64,000 nucleotides of DNA, taken from NCBI GenBank assembly GCA_020073085.1, contig JAIQFV010000005.1, positions 1 to 64,000 of the forward strand, written 5' to 3'. How positions within the stretch are numbered: the stretch's first letter is position 1; the number at the start of each line of letters is the position of its first letter. The translations under genes were made by a program, and so were the position numbers. The stretch comes from Terriglobia bacterium. Lineage in GTDB: Bacteria > Acidobacteriota > Terriglobia > JAIQFV01. Below the pieces are notes generated by a model. It did not search any database and was not told the origin of the DNA. It saw only the letters and a program-made list of their open reading frames with translations. Shown piece after piece: positions 53,478 through 61,708 of this stretch.

Positions 53478-53488
53478 AGTGTCAGCCT

Positions 53489-54490
53489 CTAATCCGCATA
53501 CACCCCCGGCAACGCCGTCCCGCGCGGGGCGGGTTCTGGTAAGGGACTGGATTCTGCAAATGCCACTTCGGCGTCCAACTCGCGAGTGATTCGGTCGATG
53601 ATAGTTTGTTGTTCAGCCCGGGTCATAATGCCGTTATCGAAGAGGTATCGTTCAAAGCGGAGAATAGGATCTTTCTTCTTCCAGAACTCAAGAAGCTCCG
53701 ACGGGACATACTTGGCATCGTCGTGTTCAGCGTGTCCTCTCATGCGGAAGGTCATGCATTCGATCAGGGCAGGGCCTCCACCCTCCCGCGCCCGCTCGAC
53801 CGCGGCCTTTGTCGTGCTGTAAACCTCCAGCACATCATTTCCATCGATGGTGGCGCCCAGAATTCCATAAGCCTGGGCAAAGTCAGAGATTCGAGTGTTC
53901 TTCATCTGACTGGTTACAGGAGTCGAGTAGGCGAACTGGTTGTTCTCAACAATGACGACAAGAGGAAGGTTCTTCACCGCAGCGAAGTTCAAGCCTTCGT
54001 GGAAGTCCCCCACCCGCGTCCCGCCGTCCCCGATATAAGTCAGGGCAACCCGATTTTCACCCCGCAGGGTGGAGCTCAGGGCGATTCCCGCCATGACGGG
54101 AATGAGAGCGCCCAACATGGAAATGCAGGCCATGACGCCCCGGTTGAGGTCCCCGAAATGAAGGTTGCAGTCCCTCCCTCCAGTGGGTCCCGAGGAACGG
54201 GCCATATATTGACAGAAGAGATCCCTGGGTTTGAATCCGCGCACCAGGGTAGAACCCAGGTTCCGAATCATGGGGCCAAGCACATCCTGCTTCTCCAGCG
54301 CGTAGGCTGTAGCCACCGAGATTCCTTCCTGTCCGAGACTGGAATAAAGTCCTCCTACGACTTTACCCTGGCGGTATAGGTTCGCCAGCCTTTCATCGAC
54401 GCTGCGGTTGAGCCGCAGGAAATAATAAAGCTCATGAAGCCTATCGTTCGGAAGGATCTGCTTCCCGATTGAATCCGTTTTGGATTTCAA
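53489..54490 (-). CDS. E1 alpha subunit of a 2-oxoacid dehydrogenase
   Basis: A 333-residue alpha subunit with GLYSSLGQEGISVATAYALEKQDV, RGFKPRDLFCQYMARSSGPTGGRDCNLHFGD and the ThDP-binding run YIGDGGTRVGDFHEGLNFAAVKNLPLVVIVENNQFAYSTP (GDG ... NN). Together with E1 beta it decarboxylates a 2-oxoacid, pyruvate or branched-chain, and reductively acylates E2. AAGGG lies seven bases before the ATG. It is the second gene of the lpd-E1-E2-lipA operon. Confidence 0.93.
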   Translation of the reverse strand: MKSKTDSIGKQILPNDRLHELYYFLRLNRSVDERLANLYRQGKVVGGLYSSLGQEGISVATAYALEKQDVLGPMIRNLGSTLVRGFKPRDLFCQYMARSSGPTGGRDCNLHFGDLNRGVMACISMLGALIPVMAGIALSSTLRGENRVALTYIGDGGTRVGDFHEGLNFAAVKNLPLVVIVENNQFAYSTPVTSQMKNTRISDFAQAYGILGATIDGNDVLEVYSTTKAAVERAREGGGPALIECMTFRMRGHAEHDDAKYVPSELLEFWKKKDPILRFERYLFDNGIMTRAEQQTIIDRITRELDAEVAFAESSPLPEPAPRGTALPGVYAD

Positions 54491-54640
54491 TACCCTTTTT
54501 GACCGTGGATAGGCCGCTTTTCGAGATCCTGTTTCAGAGCGTTTTCGAGAAATAGCCCTCTCCCATCAGCTGTGATGTTGCTCTCTATCAGTTGCTCATG
54601 ACGAAGCGGTCGCTTGAAATGAATTATAACAAGCTTTCCA

Positions 54641-56035
54641 TCAAATATGAATCGGCAAGTCAAAGGCTGCGTGCGCTGCTTCCCCCACCGCTTCGGAAAC
54701 CGTGGGGTGCGCATGGATGGTTTGGGCCAGATCCTCGGCGGTGGCTTCCAGATTGATGGCCACGCAGGCCTCCGCAATGAGATCCGTGGCGTGCGGGCCG
54801 ATGATTTGCACTCCCAGAATTTCGCCAAATTTTTGGTCCGAGACGATCTTCACAAAACCTTCCGACTCCCCCAAAATGCCGGCCTTGCCGTTGGCCTGGA
54901 AAGGGAACCGGCCGATCTTCGGATGGTAGCCTCGGGCGGCGGCTTCCTTTTCCGTCAGGCCCACGCTGGCCACCTCCGGGTCACAATAGGTGCAGTTGGG
55001 GCACAGGTCATAATTGAGAGGGCGGGGATGACGTCCCGCGATATGTTCCACCGCCACATGGGCTTCAGCAAAGGCCAGGTGTGCCAGTTGCTGCCGGGGA
55101 ATGATGTCCCCAATCGCATAGACGGTGGGGAGGCTGGTTTGCATGAAGTCGTTCACCGGGACAAGGCCGCGCTCGGTTTGAATGCCGAGCTTTTCAAGCC
55201 CAATGCCCGCGGTGTTCGGGGAGCGTCCGACCGCAATCAATATTTTCTCGGCATGGATCGACGAGGACTTTCCGTCCACGCTGTTTTTGACTGTGGCGCA
55301 CACGCCGTCCTTCTTGACATCCAGTTTCTCGAGCGCGGTCTTGGTCATGACCACGATCCCCTGCTTTCGAAAACTCCTTTCCAGTTCGGCGGAAACCTCT
55401 TGATCCTCGAGCGGCAGCATCTGTGGCAACATTTCGACCAGCGTGATCTTGCTCCCAAACCGAGCGTAGATCGAGCCGAACTCCACGCCCACGGCGCCGC
55501 ACCCGATGATAAGCAGGGAATTAGGAACCGTGTCGAGCTCCAAGGCTTCGTTGTTGGTGATGACATGCTTGCCATCGACCTTGATGTTCGGGAAGGTCTT
55601 CGGCTCCGATCCGGTCGCCAGAATGATGCGCCGGCCTTCCAGGGTCTTCTCTTCACCCGAGTCGGACCGGACGCGGACGGAAGTGGGGGACTCGAGGGTC
55701 CCGAACCCGCGGAAAGTCTCGACCTTATTTTTTCGCAGAAGAAATTCCACGCCCTTGGCGTTCTTCAGGACAATTTTGTTCTTCCGCTGCTGGACCACCT
55801 TCAAATCGAGGGTCAAGTCTTTGTACGTGATCCCGAATTCCTTGGCTCGGAGAAATTGCTGGTAGAGCTTGGCGTTGAAGAGCAGGGCCTTGGTGGGGAT
55901 GCACCCGCGCAAAAGGCAGGTGCCCCCGAATCGATCATCCTTCTCGACGAGCGCGACCTTCAAGCCTAACTGTCCGGCGCGAATGCCGGCCACGTAGCCG
56001 CCCGGGCCACTTCCAATGATGATGACGTCGTACAC
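54641..56035 (-). CDS. lpd: Dihydrolipoyl dehydrogenase (E3)
   Basis: A 464-residue FAD disulfide oxidoreductase: FAD motif IIGSGPGGYVAGIRAGQLG (residues 7-25), redox-active disulfide Cys40-Cys45 in GGTCLLRGCIPTK, NAD motif IIGCGAVGVEFGSIYARFG (about 178-196), and the dimer-interface catalytic His-Glu in IHAHPTVSEAVGEA near the C-terminus. It reoxidises E2 lipoate with NAD. It starts at GTG with GGAGG nine bases ahead. It is the first gene of the operon; a 150-base gap separates it from E1 alpha. Confidence 0.95.
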   Translation of the reverse strand: MYDVIIIGSGPGGYVAGIRAGQLGLKVALVEKDDRFGGTCLLRGCIPTKALLFNAKLYQQFLRAKEFGITYKDLTLDLKVVQQRKNKIVLKNAKGVEFLLRKNKVETFRGFGTLESPTSVRVRSDSGEEKTLEGRRIILATGSEPKTFPNIKVDGKHVITNNEALELDTVPNSLLIIGCGAVGVEFGSIYARFGSKITLVEMLPQMLPLEDQEVSAELERSFRKQGIVVMTKTALEKLDVKKDGVCATVKNSVDGKSSSIHAEKILIAVGRSPNTAGIGLEKLGIQTERGLVPVNDFMQTSLPTVYAIGDIIPRQQLAHLAFAEAHVAVEHIAGRHPRPLNYDLCPNCTYCDPEVASVGLTEKEAAARGYHPKIGRFPFQANGKAGILGESEGFVKIVSDQKFGEILGVQIIGPHATDLIAEACVAINLEATAEDLAQTIHAHPTVSEAVGEAAHAAFDLPIHI

Positions 56036-56130
56036 GCTGAGAGTCCTCCGGCAGAATTAGGGTGTGCCTCTAATTCCTGTTCTTGGAAATGTGAAGACTG
56101 AATCGCCCGCGATTATAGCACAAGGCGGCG

Positions 56131-56517
56131 CTACTGGAGCTTGTCCGCCAGGGCCGCTTTGACTTCCTCGCTGGCATTAAAGATTCCGCGCACCCGCACC
56201 GATTCGATGACCTCGCAGGCCAGGGCGGGGGGGATGTCCTTCGAGAGATTCAGCGCCCCCATGACGGTCAACTTCAGCTTCTTGTGCTTGGCCTTGAGCC
56301 TTTCGAACCTGGCACGATCATAAACCACCACCCCGACGAGAAACGAATACAGGGAGACCGCCTGTTGAACCTCGTCCGTGTGTTTTTCGAGCTGTGACCG
56401 GATCGCCGTGCGGATGAAATCGGTACGATTGGAATAGTGCCCCTGTTCCACCAGCAAGTCAATCTTGCCGAGGTCCACCGGGCTCATGTTAATAGTGATC
56501 TTTTCGCTGTCCGCCAT
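56131..56517 (-). CDS. CopG-type ribbon-helix-helix regulator
   Basis: A 128-residue DNA-binding protein. Residues 1-45 form the ribbon-helix-helix domain (EKITINMSPVDLGKIDLLVEQGHYSNRTDFIRTAIRSQL), like CopG or the NikR N-terminus; the remaining helices and a beta-segment (FLVGVVVYDRARFERLKAKHKKLKLTVMGALNLSKD) are a dimer or effector domain I cannot assign. It lacks the NikR nickel ligands. It lies downstream of two palindromic operators and is divergent from mlaEFD, so it probably regulates itself and possibly the lipid transporter. Confidence 0.85.
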   Translation of the reverse strand: MADSEKITINMSPVDLGKIDLLVEQGHYSNRTDFIRTAIRSQLEKHTDEVQQAVSLYSFLVGVVVYDRARFERLKAKHKKLKLTVMGALNLSKDIPPALACEVIESVRVRGIFNASEEVKAALADKLQ

Positions 56518-56530
56518 ATCATCTCCTTGC

Positions 56531-56544
56531 CATCCATATGGATG
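56531..56544. promoter_or_regulatory. Operator palindrome CATCCATATGGATG
   Basis: A perfect 14-bp palindrome just upstream of the CopG-type start. A further ATATGG follows. A ribbon-helix-helix dimer of dimers would fit; the regulator gene is adjacent. Confidence 0.7.
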
Positions 56545-56602
56545 GTATATGGAATATTATCAGGAGGTCTTGGGGCATGTCAAGAAAAAAACATCCATCA
56601 GC

Positions 56603-56616
56603 CATCTATATGGATG
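56603..56616. promoter_or_regulatory. Second operator, CATCTATATGGATG
   Basis: A near-copy of the first operator (one mismatch in the symmetry), 72 bases further upstream, with an additional half-site acatcca at 56591-56597 facing tggatgt at 56611-56617. Confidence 0.65.
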
Positions 56617-56893
56617 TTATTCGGATGCTTCATCCGGTGAAGTTGCGGGGGTTCCTTTCGCCCAGCGTTAACCGGTTTTAGGGCCGACGGCACCCACCCC
56701 GCGATGGCCCCTGGAGTTGGGAATAGGCTGCCGGCCATGGGTCCCCAGGTGGGCTCAACGGGTGGGCCGGCGTTGGGCTGTGAGACGCGGTGCCGCCGGC
56801 GCCAGATGCGACCTGTCTCCATTTTATGCCGCGACAACCTCCCAGGCTCCGGGGGGTACAAGGGGTGGAGATGTGCTGAAAGACCACAAGGGT

Positions 56894-56923
56894 TTGACAC
56901 GCCAAAATCCATCTGTTTAAATA
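56894..56923 (+). promoter_or_regulatory. Promoter of the mla operon
   Basis: TTGACA at 56894-56899 is followed by TTAAAT (56917-56922) after 17 bases or TAAATA (56918-56923) after 18. It points toward mlaE and would give a leader of about 66 bases. Confidence 0.6.
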
Positions 56924-56939
56924 GGCCCCGATAGATCCG

Positions 56940-56999
56940 ATGCCGTGCACGCCGCCAACCGAGAAGAGGGCGAATAAAGCCGTCTTATCCTTCATATGA
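56940..56999 (+). CDS. Possible 19-residue leader ORF coupled to mlaE
   Basis: ATG at 56940 opens 19 codons (MPCTPPTEKRANK...) that end in TGA overlapping the mlaE ATG as ATGA. mlaE itself has no visible Shine-Dalgarno sequence, so ribosomes may arrive by reinitiation after this leader. The leader's own ribosome site is weak, so this is tentative. Confidence 0.3.
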   Translation: MPCTPPTEKRANKAVLSFI

Positions 57000-57778
57000 G
57001 AGATTTGTTGGACCTGATCTTTGAGGCTGTGCTCAACGCGGTTCTTGAGGTTCAGGAATATACCCTTCACTGCTATCGCGCCTTCACCAACCTGTTCCAC
57101 CGCCCGCATTATTTGCAGGAAACCCTGGTCCAGATGGACATTATCGGGGTCGGGTCGCTGACCATCATCTGTCTGACAGGATTCTTTACCGGGGCGGTGT
57201 TGGCCATGCAATCGGCCAAGAGCCTGCAATCCTTCGGGGCGGTCGGTTTGACAGGCCAGCTGGTCGCCGTCTCCCTGGTGAGAGAGTTGGGGCCGGTCCT
57301 GAGCGCGCTGATGATGGCGGGCCGCAACAGTTCAGGGATGGCCTCGGAGATTGGATCCATGGTCGTCAGCGACCAGATCCTTGCGATGCGGGCCCTCGGC
57401 ACCGATCCCAGCAAGAAGCTTGTGACCCCGCGCCTGGTGGCTACCGTGACCATGCTGCCGCTGTTGACGGCGGTCTGTGATTTTATTGGAATATTTGGCG
57501 GCTATATTGTGTCCCGGTTCTTGCTCCACATCTCGTCGGCGCTCTATTGGTCCACGGTTTATCATAATTTGACTTACAACGATCTGCTGGAAGGCCTGTT
57601 GAAACCTTTTGTGTTTGGAGCGATTGTTGCAACGGTCGGTTGCTACTGTGGAATCCGGACTTACGGAGGCACCCAGGGAGTGGGACGGAGCACGACCCAG
57701 GCGGTCGTGGCCGCTTCCATTCTGATTCTTGCGGTCGACGCGGTTTTGACCCGGATCGCCCTGGTGTTTTTCCGATGA
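56996..57778 (+). CDS. mlaE: MlaE-type phospholipid transporter permease
   Basis: A 260-residue inner-membrane permease of the MlaE/YrbE family with five or six helices and the family block FTGAVLAMQSAKSLQSFGAVGLTGQLVAVSLVRELGPVLSALMMAGRNSSGMASEIGSM. It forms the membrane core of the MCE lipid-transport complex with MlaF and MlaD, maintaining outer-membrane lipid asymmetry. The N-terminal 40 residues are a cytosolic helix. It lacks a clear ribosome site and may depend on a leader ORF. It overlaps mlaF by four bases (ATGA). Confidence 0.93.
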   Translation: MRDLLDLIFEAVLNAVLEVQEYTLHCYRAFTNLFHRPHYLQETLVQMDIIGVGSLTIICLTGFFTGAVLAMQSAKSLQSFGAVGLTGQLVAVSLVRELGPVLSALMMAGRNSSGMASEIGSMVVSDQILAMRALGTDPSKKLVTPRLVATVTMLPLLTAVCDFIGIFGGYIVSRFLLHISSALYWSTVYHNLTYNDLLEGLLKPFVFGAIVATVGCYCGIRTYGGTQGVGRSTTQAVVAASILILAVDAVLTRIALVFFR

Positions 57779-58626
57779 CGTCACCTTCCCCATTCCGCAT
57801 CGAGGCGCCCGCAACCGAAGCGGTCATTGAAGTGAGGGAGGTGGGTCTTTCCTTTGAGGATTTTCGAGTCCTGGACAGGGTATCCTTCGTCGTCAAAGAA
57901 GGGGAGACCAAGATCATTCTGGGGGAGAGTGGATCCGGCAAGACGGTCCTCATCAAACTGATTGCCGGGTTGATTCGCCCGGACGAGGGGCGGATTTTTG
58001 TTAATCGTCAGGAAATTACGGCGCTCAGTGAAGACAAACTCATGCCCATCCGGAAGAACATCGGGATTGTTTTTCAAGAGACAGCGCTCTTCGATTCCTT
58101 GACTGTGCTGGAGAATGTCGCATATCGATTGCATGAAGAAGGAGGACAGGGGGAAGGAGAGATCGAACAACAGGTGCGCGAAGTGTTGGGATTTGTCGGG
58201 CTTGAAGATGTCATTCATCTGATGCCGTCCGACCTCTCGGGCGGGATGCGGCGACGGGTCGCCCTGGCACGGGCCTTGATCACCAAGCCGAAAATCATTC
58301 TCTATGATGAGCCGACCGCGGGCCTGGACCCGCTGACCGGTCGGACCATTGTGGAAATGATCTTGAAGTTGCGAGACCGGGAAGGCGTGACCTCAGTTTT
58401 TGTGACGCACCGTTTGACCGATGCCTTTACGCTTGCCAGCGAGCGGGTAGTGGCGGCAGGAGGCGAGATTGGCTTTGACACCGTCGATTTACGAAGTCCA
58501 CAATCTCTCGATCTGCATACTTCCTTCATTGTTTTGAAGGACGGAAGGATCGCATTCGAAGGGAACGAAAGGGAACTGTTGCAGGCCAAACAGACTCATC
58601 CCTTCATCCGGCAATTTTTGTCGTGA
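57775..58626 (+). CDS. mlaF: MlaF-type ABC transporter ATPase
   Basis: A 283-residue ABC ATPase: Walker A GESGSGKTV (about residue 50), Q-loop VFQETALFDSL, signature LSGGMRRR, Walker B IILYDEPTAGLDP and H-loop in FVTHRLTD. It powers MlaE-driven lipid movement. The start at 57775 overlaps the mlaE stop. A 45-residue C-terminal extension (SLDLHTSFIVLKDGRIAFEGNERELLQAKQ) follows the core, as is common in MlaF. Confidence 0.94.
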   Translation: MTSPSPFRIEAPATEAVIEVREVGLSFEDFRVLDRVSFVVKEGETKIILGESGSGKTVLIKLIAGLIRPDEGRIFVNRQEITALSEDKLMPIRKNIGIVFQETALFDSLTVLENVAYRLHEEGGQGEGEIEQQVREVLGFVGLEDVIHLMPSDLSGGMRRRVALARALITKPKIILYDEPTAGLDPLTGRTIVEMILKLRDREGVTSVFVTHRLTDAFTLASERVVAAGGEIGFDTVDLRSPQSLDLHTSFIVLKDGRIAFEGNERELLQAKQTHPFIRQFLS

Positions 58627-58707
58627 TGGCTCGTTTGGGTCGTCCGGGTGAGAGCGAAATGCTGAATCCCCGAACGGAGGGCGTGCTCGAGAAGTTAAGG
58701 AGATCCC

Positions 58708-59781
58708 ATGGCTCAATCCAGAAAAGTGACATTGTCAGAGGTGCGGGTCGGGATGCTTGTGGTGGTGAGTTTTGCCATCCTGGTCGTCGCAATTTTCTTC
58801 ATTAGCGGCAAAGGGGGCGTCTTCACCTCACGGTTCCACGTAAAAACGTACCTGCCCGCCGCCTCGGGACTGAAGGAAGGCGCCCCCGTGTGGCTGGCGG
58901 GTGTGGAGGTCGGGAAGGTCGACCGGGTGGCAATTTCCACTAACCAGGATCCGCTCCGGGCGGTTGAAATTTCGATGTCGATCAGAAATGATTATGAAAA
59001 GGACATCCGCACCGATTCGAAAGCCCGTCTGGGTTCCATTGGCCTCTTGGGGGACAAGTACATCGAACTTACCCGTGGGATGAGAGGAACGCCTGTCGGG
59101 GAAGGCGGGACCGTCGAAGGATCGGAGGAGGCAGACATCAAGAAACTGGTCGAATCGTCAAACGATTTGCTGGCGAACCTGGATGTCCTCAGTGATAAAG
59201 TCAAATCGATCACTGAAAAAATCGACAAGGGGGAGGGATCGGTGGGTAAATTTATCAATGACCCGACCCTGTACAACAATGTCTCCCACACCGTCCAGGT
59301 GGCCTCTGACCTCATGGACCAGATGAAGCGGGGCCAGGGCTCGATTGGCAAACTCCTGGTCGACACGGAGTTGTACGACCATTTTAATGTGGCGGCGGAG
59401 AAGTTAAACCGGATCGCGGATCGTTTGGAGGCGGGGCAGGGTACGATTGGGAAGCTCTTGAAGGACGAGACGCTTTACAACAACCTGAATGAGACCGTCG
59501 GGAAGTCAAAAACAATCGTCGGTCGGATCGAGAAGGGAGAGGGGACCCTCGGGAAATTGACGACAGAGCAGGAACTCTATAACAAGATGAATCATGCCCT
59601 CGACCGGATCACCGCCCTTGCCGACAAGATTGACCGGGGTGACGGGACTGTCGGACGGCTGATGAACGACAAGGAGTTGTACAACAACCTGAATGCCGCC
59701 TCGGCGGAGGTCGTCAAGTTGATTTATGACTTCCGTAAGAATCCGAAACGCTTCCTTACCATTAAGGTCAGGATCTTCTAA
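58708..59781 (+). CDS. mlaD: MlaD-type MCE protein with five 34-residue repeats
   Basis: A 357-residue periplasmic MCE protein: one transmembrane segment (about residues 13-33), MCE domain (YLPAASGLKEGAPVWLAGVEVGKVDRV ... GLLGDKYIELTRG, about 45-125), then a C-terminal tail of five repeats starting at residues 174, 208, 242, 276 and 310, each (R/K/A)G(E/Q/D)G(S/T)xGKLxxDxxLYNN, exactly 34 residues apart. MCE proteins form hexameric rings carrying lipids; long tails build tubes or contact partners. It is 81 bases after mlaF; a GGAG site precedes the ATG. Confidence 0.93.
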   Translation: MAQSRKVTLSEVRVGMLVVVSFAILVVAIFFISGKGGVFTSRFHVKTYLPAASGLKEGAPVWLAGVEVGKVDRVAISTNQDPLRAVEISMSIRNDYEKDIRTDSKARLGSIGLLGDKYIELTRGMRGTPVGEGGTVEGSEEADIKKLVESSNDLLANLDVLSDKVKSITEKIDKGEGSVGKFINDPTLYNNVSHTVQVASDLMDQMKRGQGSIGKLLVDTELYDHFNVAAEKLNRIADRLEAGQGTIGKLLKDETLYNNLNETVGKSKTIVGRIEKGEGTLGKLTTEQELYNKMNHALDRITALADKIDRGDGTVGRLMNDKELYNNLNAASAEVVKLIYDFRKNPKRFLTIKVRIF

Positions 59782-59864
59782 ATCCGCTCCTGACTTTGTT
59801 TTCCGTTGACATTGTCTTCGCTCTCGATAATAATTTTTGAACGTTTCCTAAAGAAAGCTTTCCC

Positions 59865-61670
59865 ATGGCAACCAGCGACGAGATCATTATCAAATTCAAG
59901 GACGAGATCCTAGGCAACTTGTCCTCGCAGAATCAGTCCGTCAGGGACCGCATTGGAACACTTCGGGCCCAGTTTCTGGAGAGCATGAACCAGCTCGAAA
60001 ATGAGGTCAATGCGGCTGCCTCCCCTCTGGCGGAGCGGTTGGAACAGAGAATCCATGAAACTTTTGATTCGTTCTTAGATTCGACTGAACGCCTGAGTCA
60101 GCAACAAGCCACTTGGAATGAAGAGATTACAAAACTCAAGGGTGAGGTTGAACAACTCCAGGGGGAAATCAACAATCTGCGTCAGGAGAAGGGTGAATGG
60201 ACGGAACAGGTCTCTCGATTCAATGAAGAGATTGCAAACACGAAGTCGCAGGTTGAGCATCAGGAGGGCGAGAACAGTAACCTGAGGCTTGAAAAGACCC
60301 AGTTGGCCGAACAGATTGCCGGGTTGAATGAAGAGGCGACGAAGCTGAGAGAAGAGATCGAGCTTCAGGAGAGCGGAAAGACCAGTCTGCGCATTGAGAT
60401 AGGGCAGCTGACCGAACAGATCTTTCGGTTGAATGAGGAGACGGGCAGGCTCAAAGGGGCTGCCGAACAATTTGAAGGAGAGAAAAATAGTCTTCATTCG
60501 GAAAAGGCCCAACTAACGGAACAGATCTCGAAGCTCTCGCAAGAGTTGTCTGAGAAGAACGAGCATGTGGGCCGCCTGACTGAGGAGCGGAAGCAACTGG
60601 ATCAGCGGGTAACTACTCTGGTGGAGGAGCAGACGAAGGAAAGGTCAATTGCAGCCCAAAGCCCTCACCTCCTGTTGCAGCGATTGGTGGCCGCCCTGGA
60701 TCAGATCGAAGGGAAGAAATCGCAGGTCGATATCCTGACCGCCTTTCTGGACGAAGCGGCCCAGTTTTCGGCGCGGGTGGCCTTGTTTGTGGGAAAGGGT
60801 GATTTGTTTTTGGGTTGGCGGTCCAAGGGTTTTTCTTCTGATGCCTTTTCAGATCAGGACATAAAGACGGTTCACTTCTCTTTCGAAAACGAGACGATCC
60901 TACGGCAGACCTTTGAGGAGAAGCGCGCCATTCAAGGCAATCTGCTTTCTCATCGAGACAACGGCCTGCTCCTGGAGCGTCTTGGAGCGCCCTTAACCGA
61001 CTCCTTTGCGGCTGTTCCCCTCGTCGTAAAAGGAAAGTCAACGGCAGTCCTGTATGCGGACGGGGGGACGCAGCCCGACGGCACTTTCGATGTGGCGGCC
61101 CTCGAGCTGTTGGTTCGTCTGGTGGCCCTCTCGATCGAGCTATTGGCCTATCGAGCCCGGGTTGTAGCGCCCACACGGCAAGAAGTCCGGGCCGGAGAGC
61201 CTGCAGGGGAGGGTGCGCCTGTCTCCCCGGCGGCTGAGGCACGACCCGCTGCCGCGCCACCGCTAATTCCGAGGGTTCCTCCTTCAATTCAGGAATTTCA
61301 GACACCCGAGCCCGAACTGCCACCCGCGGCCGAGCAGCCGCTACCCGCCGCCGCGACAGTTCCTTCGGACAGCGAGCAAGAACTCAAGCTCCACAACGAT
61401 GCCAAACGATTTGCGCGTCTCCTCGTCTCAGAAATCAAGCTTTACAATGAGCAGAAAGTGCAGGCAGGACGCAAGAGCCGCGATCTTTACGACCGGCTAA
61501 AGGAAGACATAGACCGCAGCCGCGAAATGTACATGAAGCGTGTGTCCCCGTTGGTATCGAGCAAGGTCGATTACTTTCATGACGAGTTGGTGCGCACGCT
61601 CGGCGAAAATGACCCGGGTGCTCTGGGCAGCGATTGCCCCGGACCCATGATCGGGGCGGCGGCGGAATAA
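59865..61670 (+). CDS. Coiled-coil protein with GAF domain after mlaD
   Basis: A 601-residue cytoplasmic protein without signal peptide. Residues 1-80 are helical; then four 35-residue (five-heptad) repeats start near residues 111, 146, 181 and 216, each with the motif QLTEQIxxLNEE, giving a long coiled coil to about 265. A GAF-like domain follows (about 270-430: LLQRLVAALDQIEGKKSQVDIL ... SFAAVPLVVKGKSTAVLYADGG), then a Pro/Ala linker and a conserved helical tail (ELKLHNDAKRFARLLVSEIKLYNEQKV ... SPLVSSKVDYFHDEL). The family is not named. It follows mlaD by 83 bases and may belong to the operon. Confidence 0.83.
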   Translation: MATSDEIIIKFKDEILGNLSSQNQSVRDRIGTLRAQFLESMNQLENEVNAAASPLAERLEQRIHETFDSFLDSTERLSQQQATWNEEITKLKGEVEQLQGEINNLRQEKGEWTEQVSRFNEEIANTKSQVEHQEGENSNLRLEKTQLAEQIAGLNEEATKLREEIELQESGKTSLRIEIGQLTEQIFRLNEETGRLKGAAEQFEGEKNSLHSEKAQLTEQISKLSQELSEKNEHVGRLTEERKQLDQRVTTLVEEQTKERSIAAQSPHLLLQRLVAALDQIEGKKSQVDILTAFLDEAAQFSARVALFVGKGDLFLGWRSKGFSSDAFSDQDIKTVHFSFENETILRQTFEEKRAIQGNLLSHRDNGLLLERLGAPLTDSFAAVPLVVKGKSTAVLYADGGTQPDGTFDVAALELLVRLVALSIELLAYRARVVAPTRQEVRAGEPAGEGAPVSPAAEARPAAAPPLIPRVPPSIQEFQTPEPELPPAAEQPLPAAATVPSDSEQELKLHNDAKRFARLLVSEIKLYNEQKVQAGRKSRDLYDRLKEDIDRSREMYMKRVSPLVSSKVDYFHDELVRTLGENDPGALGSDCPGPMIGAAAE

Positions 61671-61708
61671 ATTTTTGCGGGGAGAAGTCTGAGATCGATC
61701 GAAAGAAT

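Larger units (their letters stand above)
56518..56995. other. Divergent control region between CopG gene and mlaE
   Basis: This 478-bp stretch holds two palindromic operators near the CopG end and a promoter near the mlaE end. The middle (56660-56880) is GC-rich, partly self-complementary sequence (tggcccctggagttggg, cccccaggtgggct...) without a credible gene; it looks like repeat-derived DNA. Confidence 0.5.

Noticed and set aside
56678-56934. Short plus- and minus-strand frames in the mla control region
   Set aside because: GC-rich, partly self-complementary DNA with no protein character; more likely repeat-derived.
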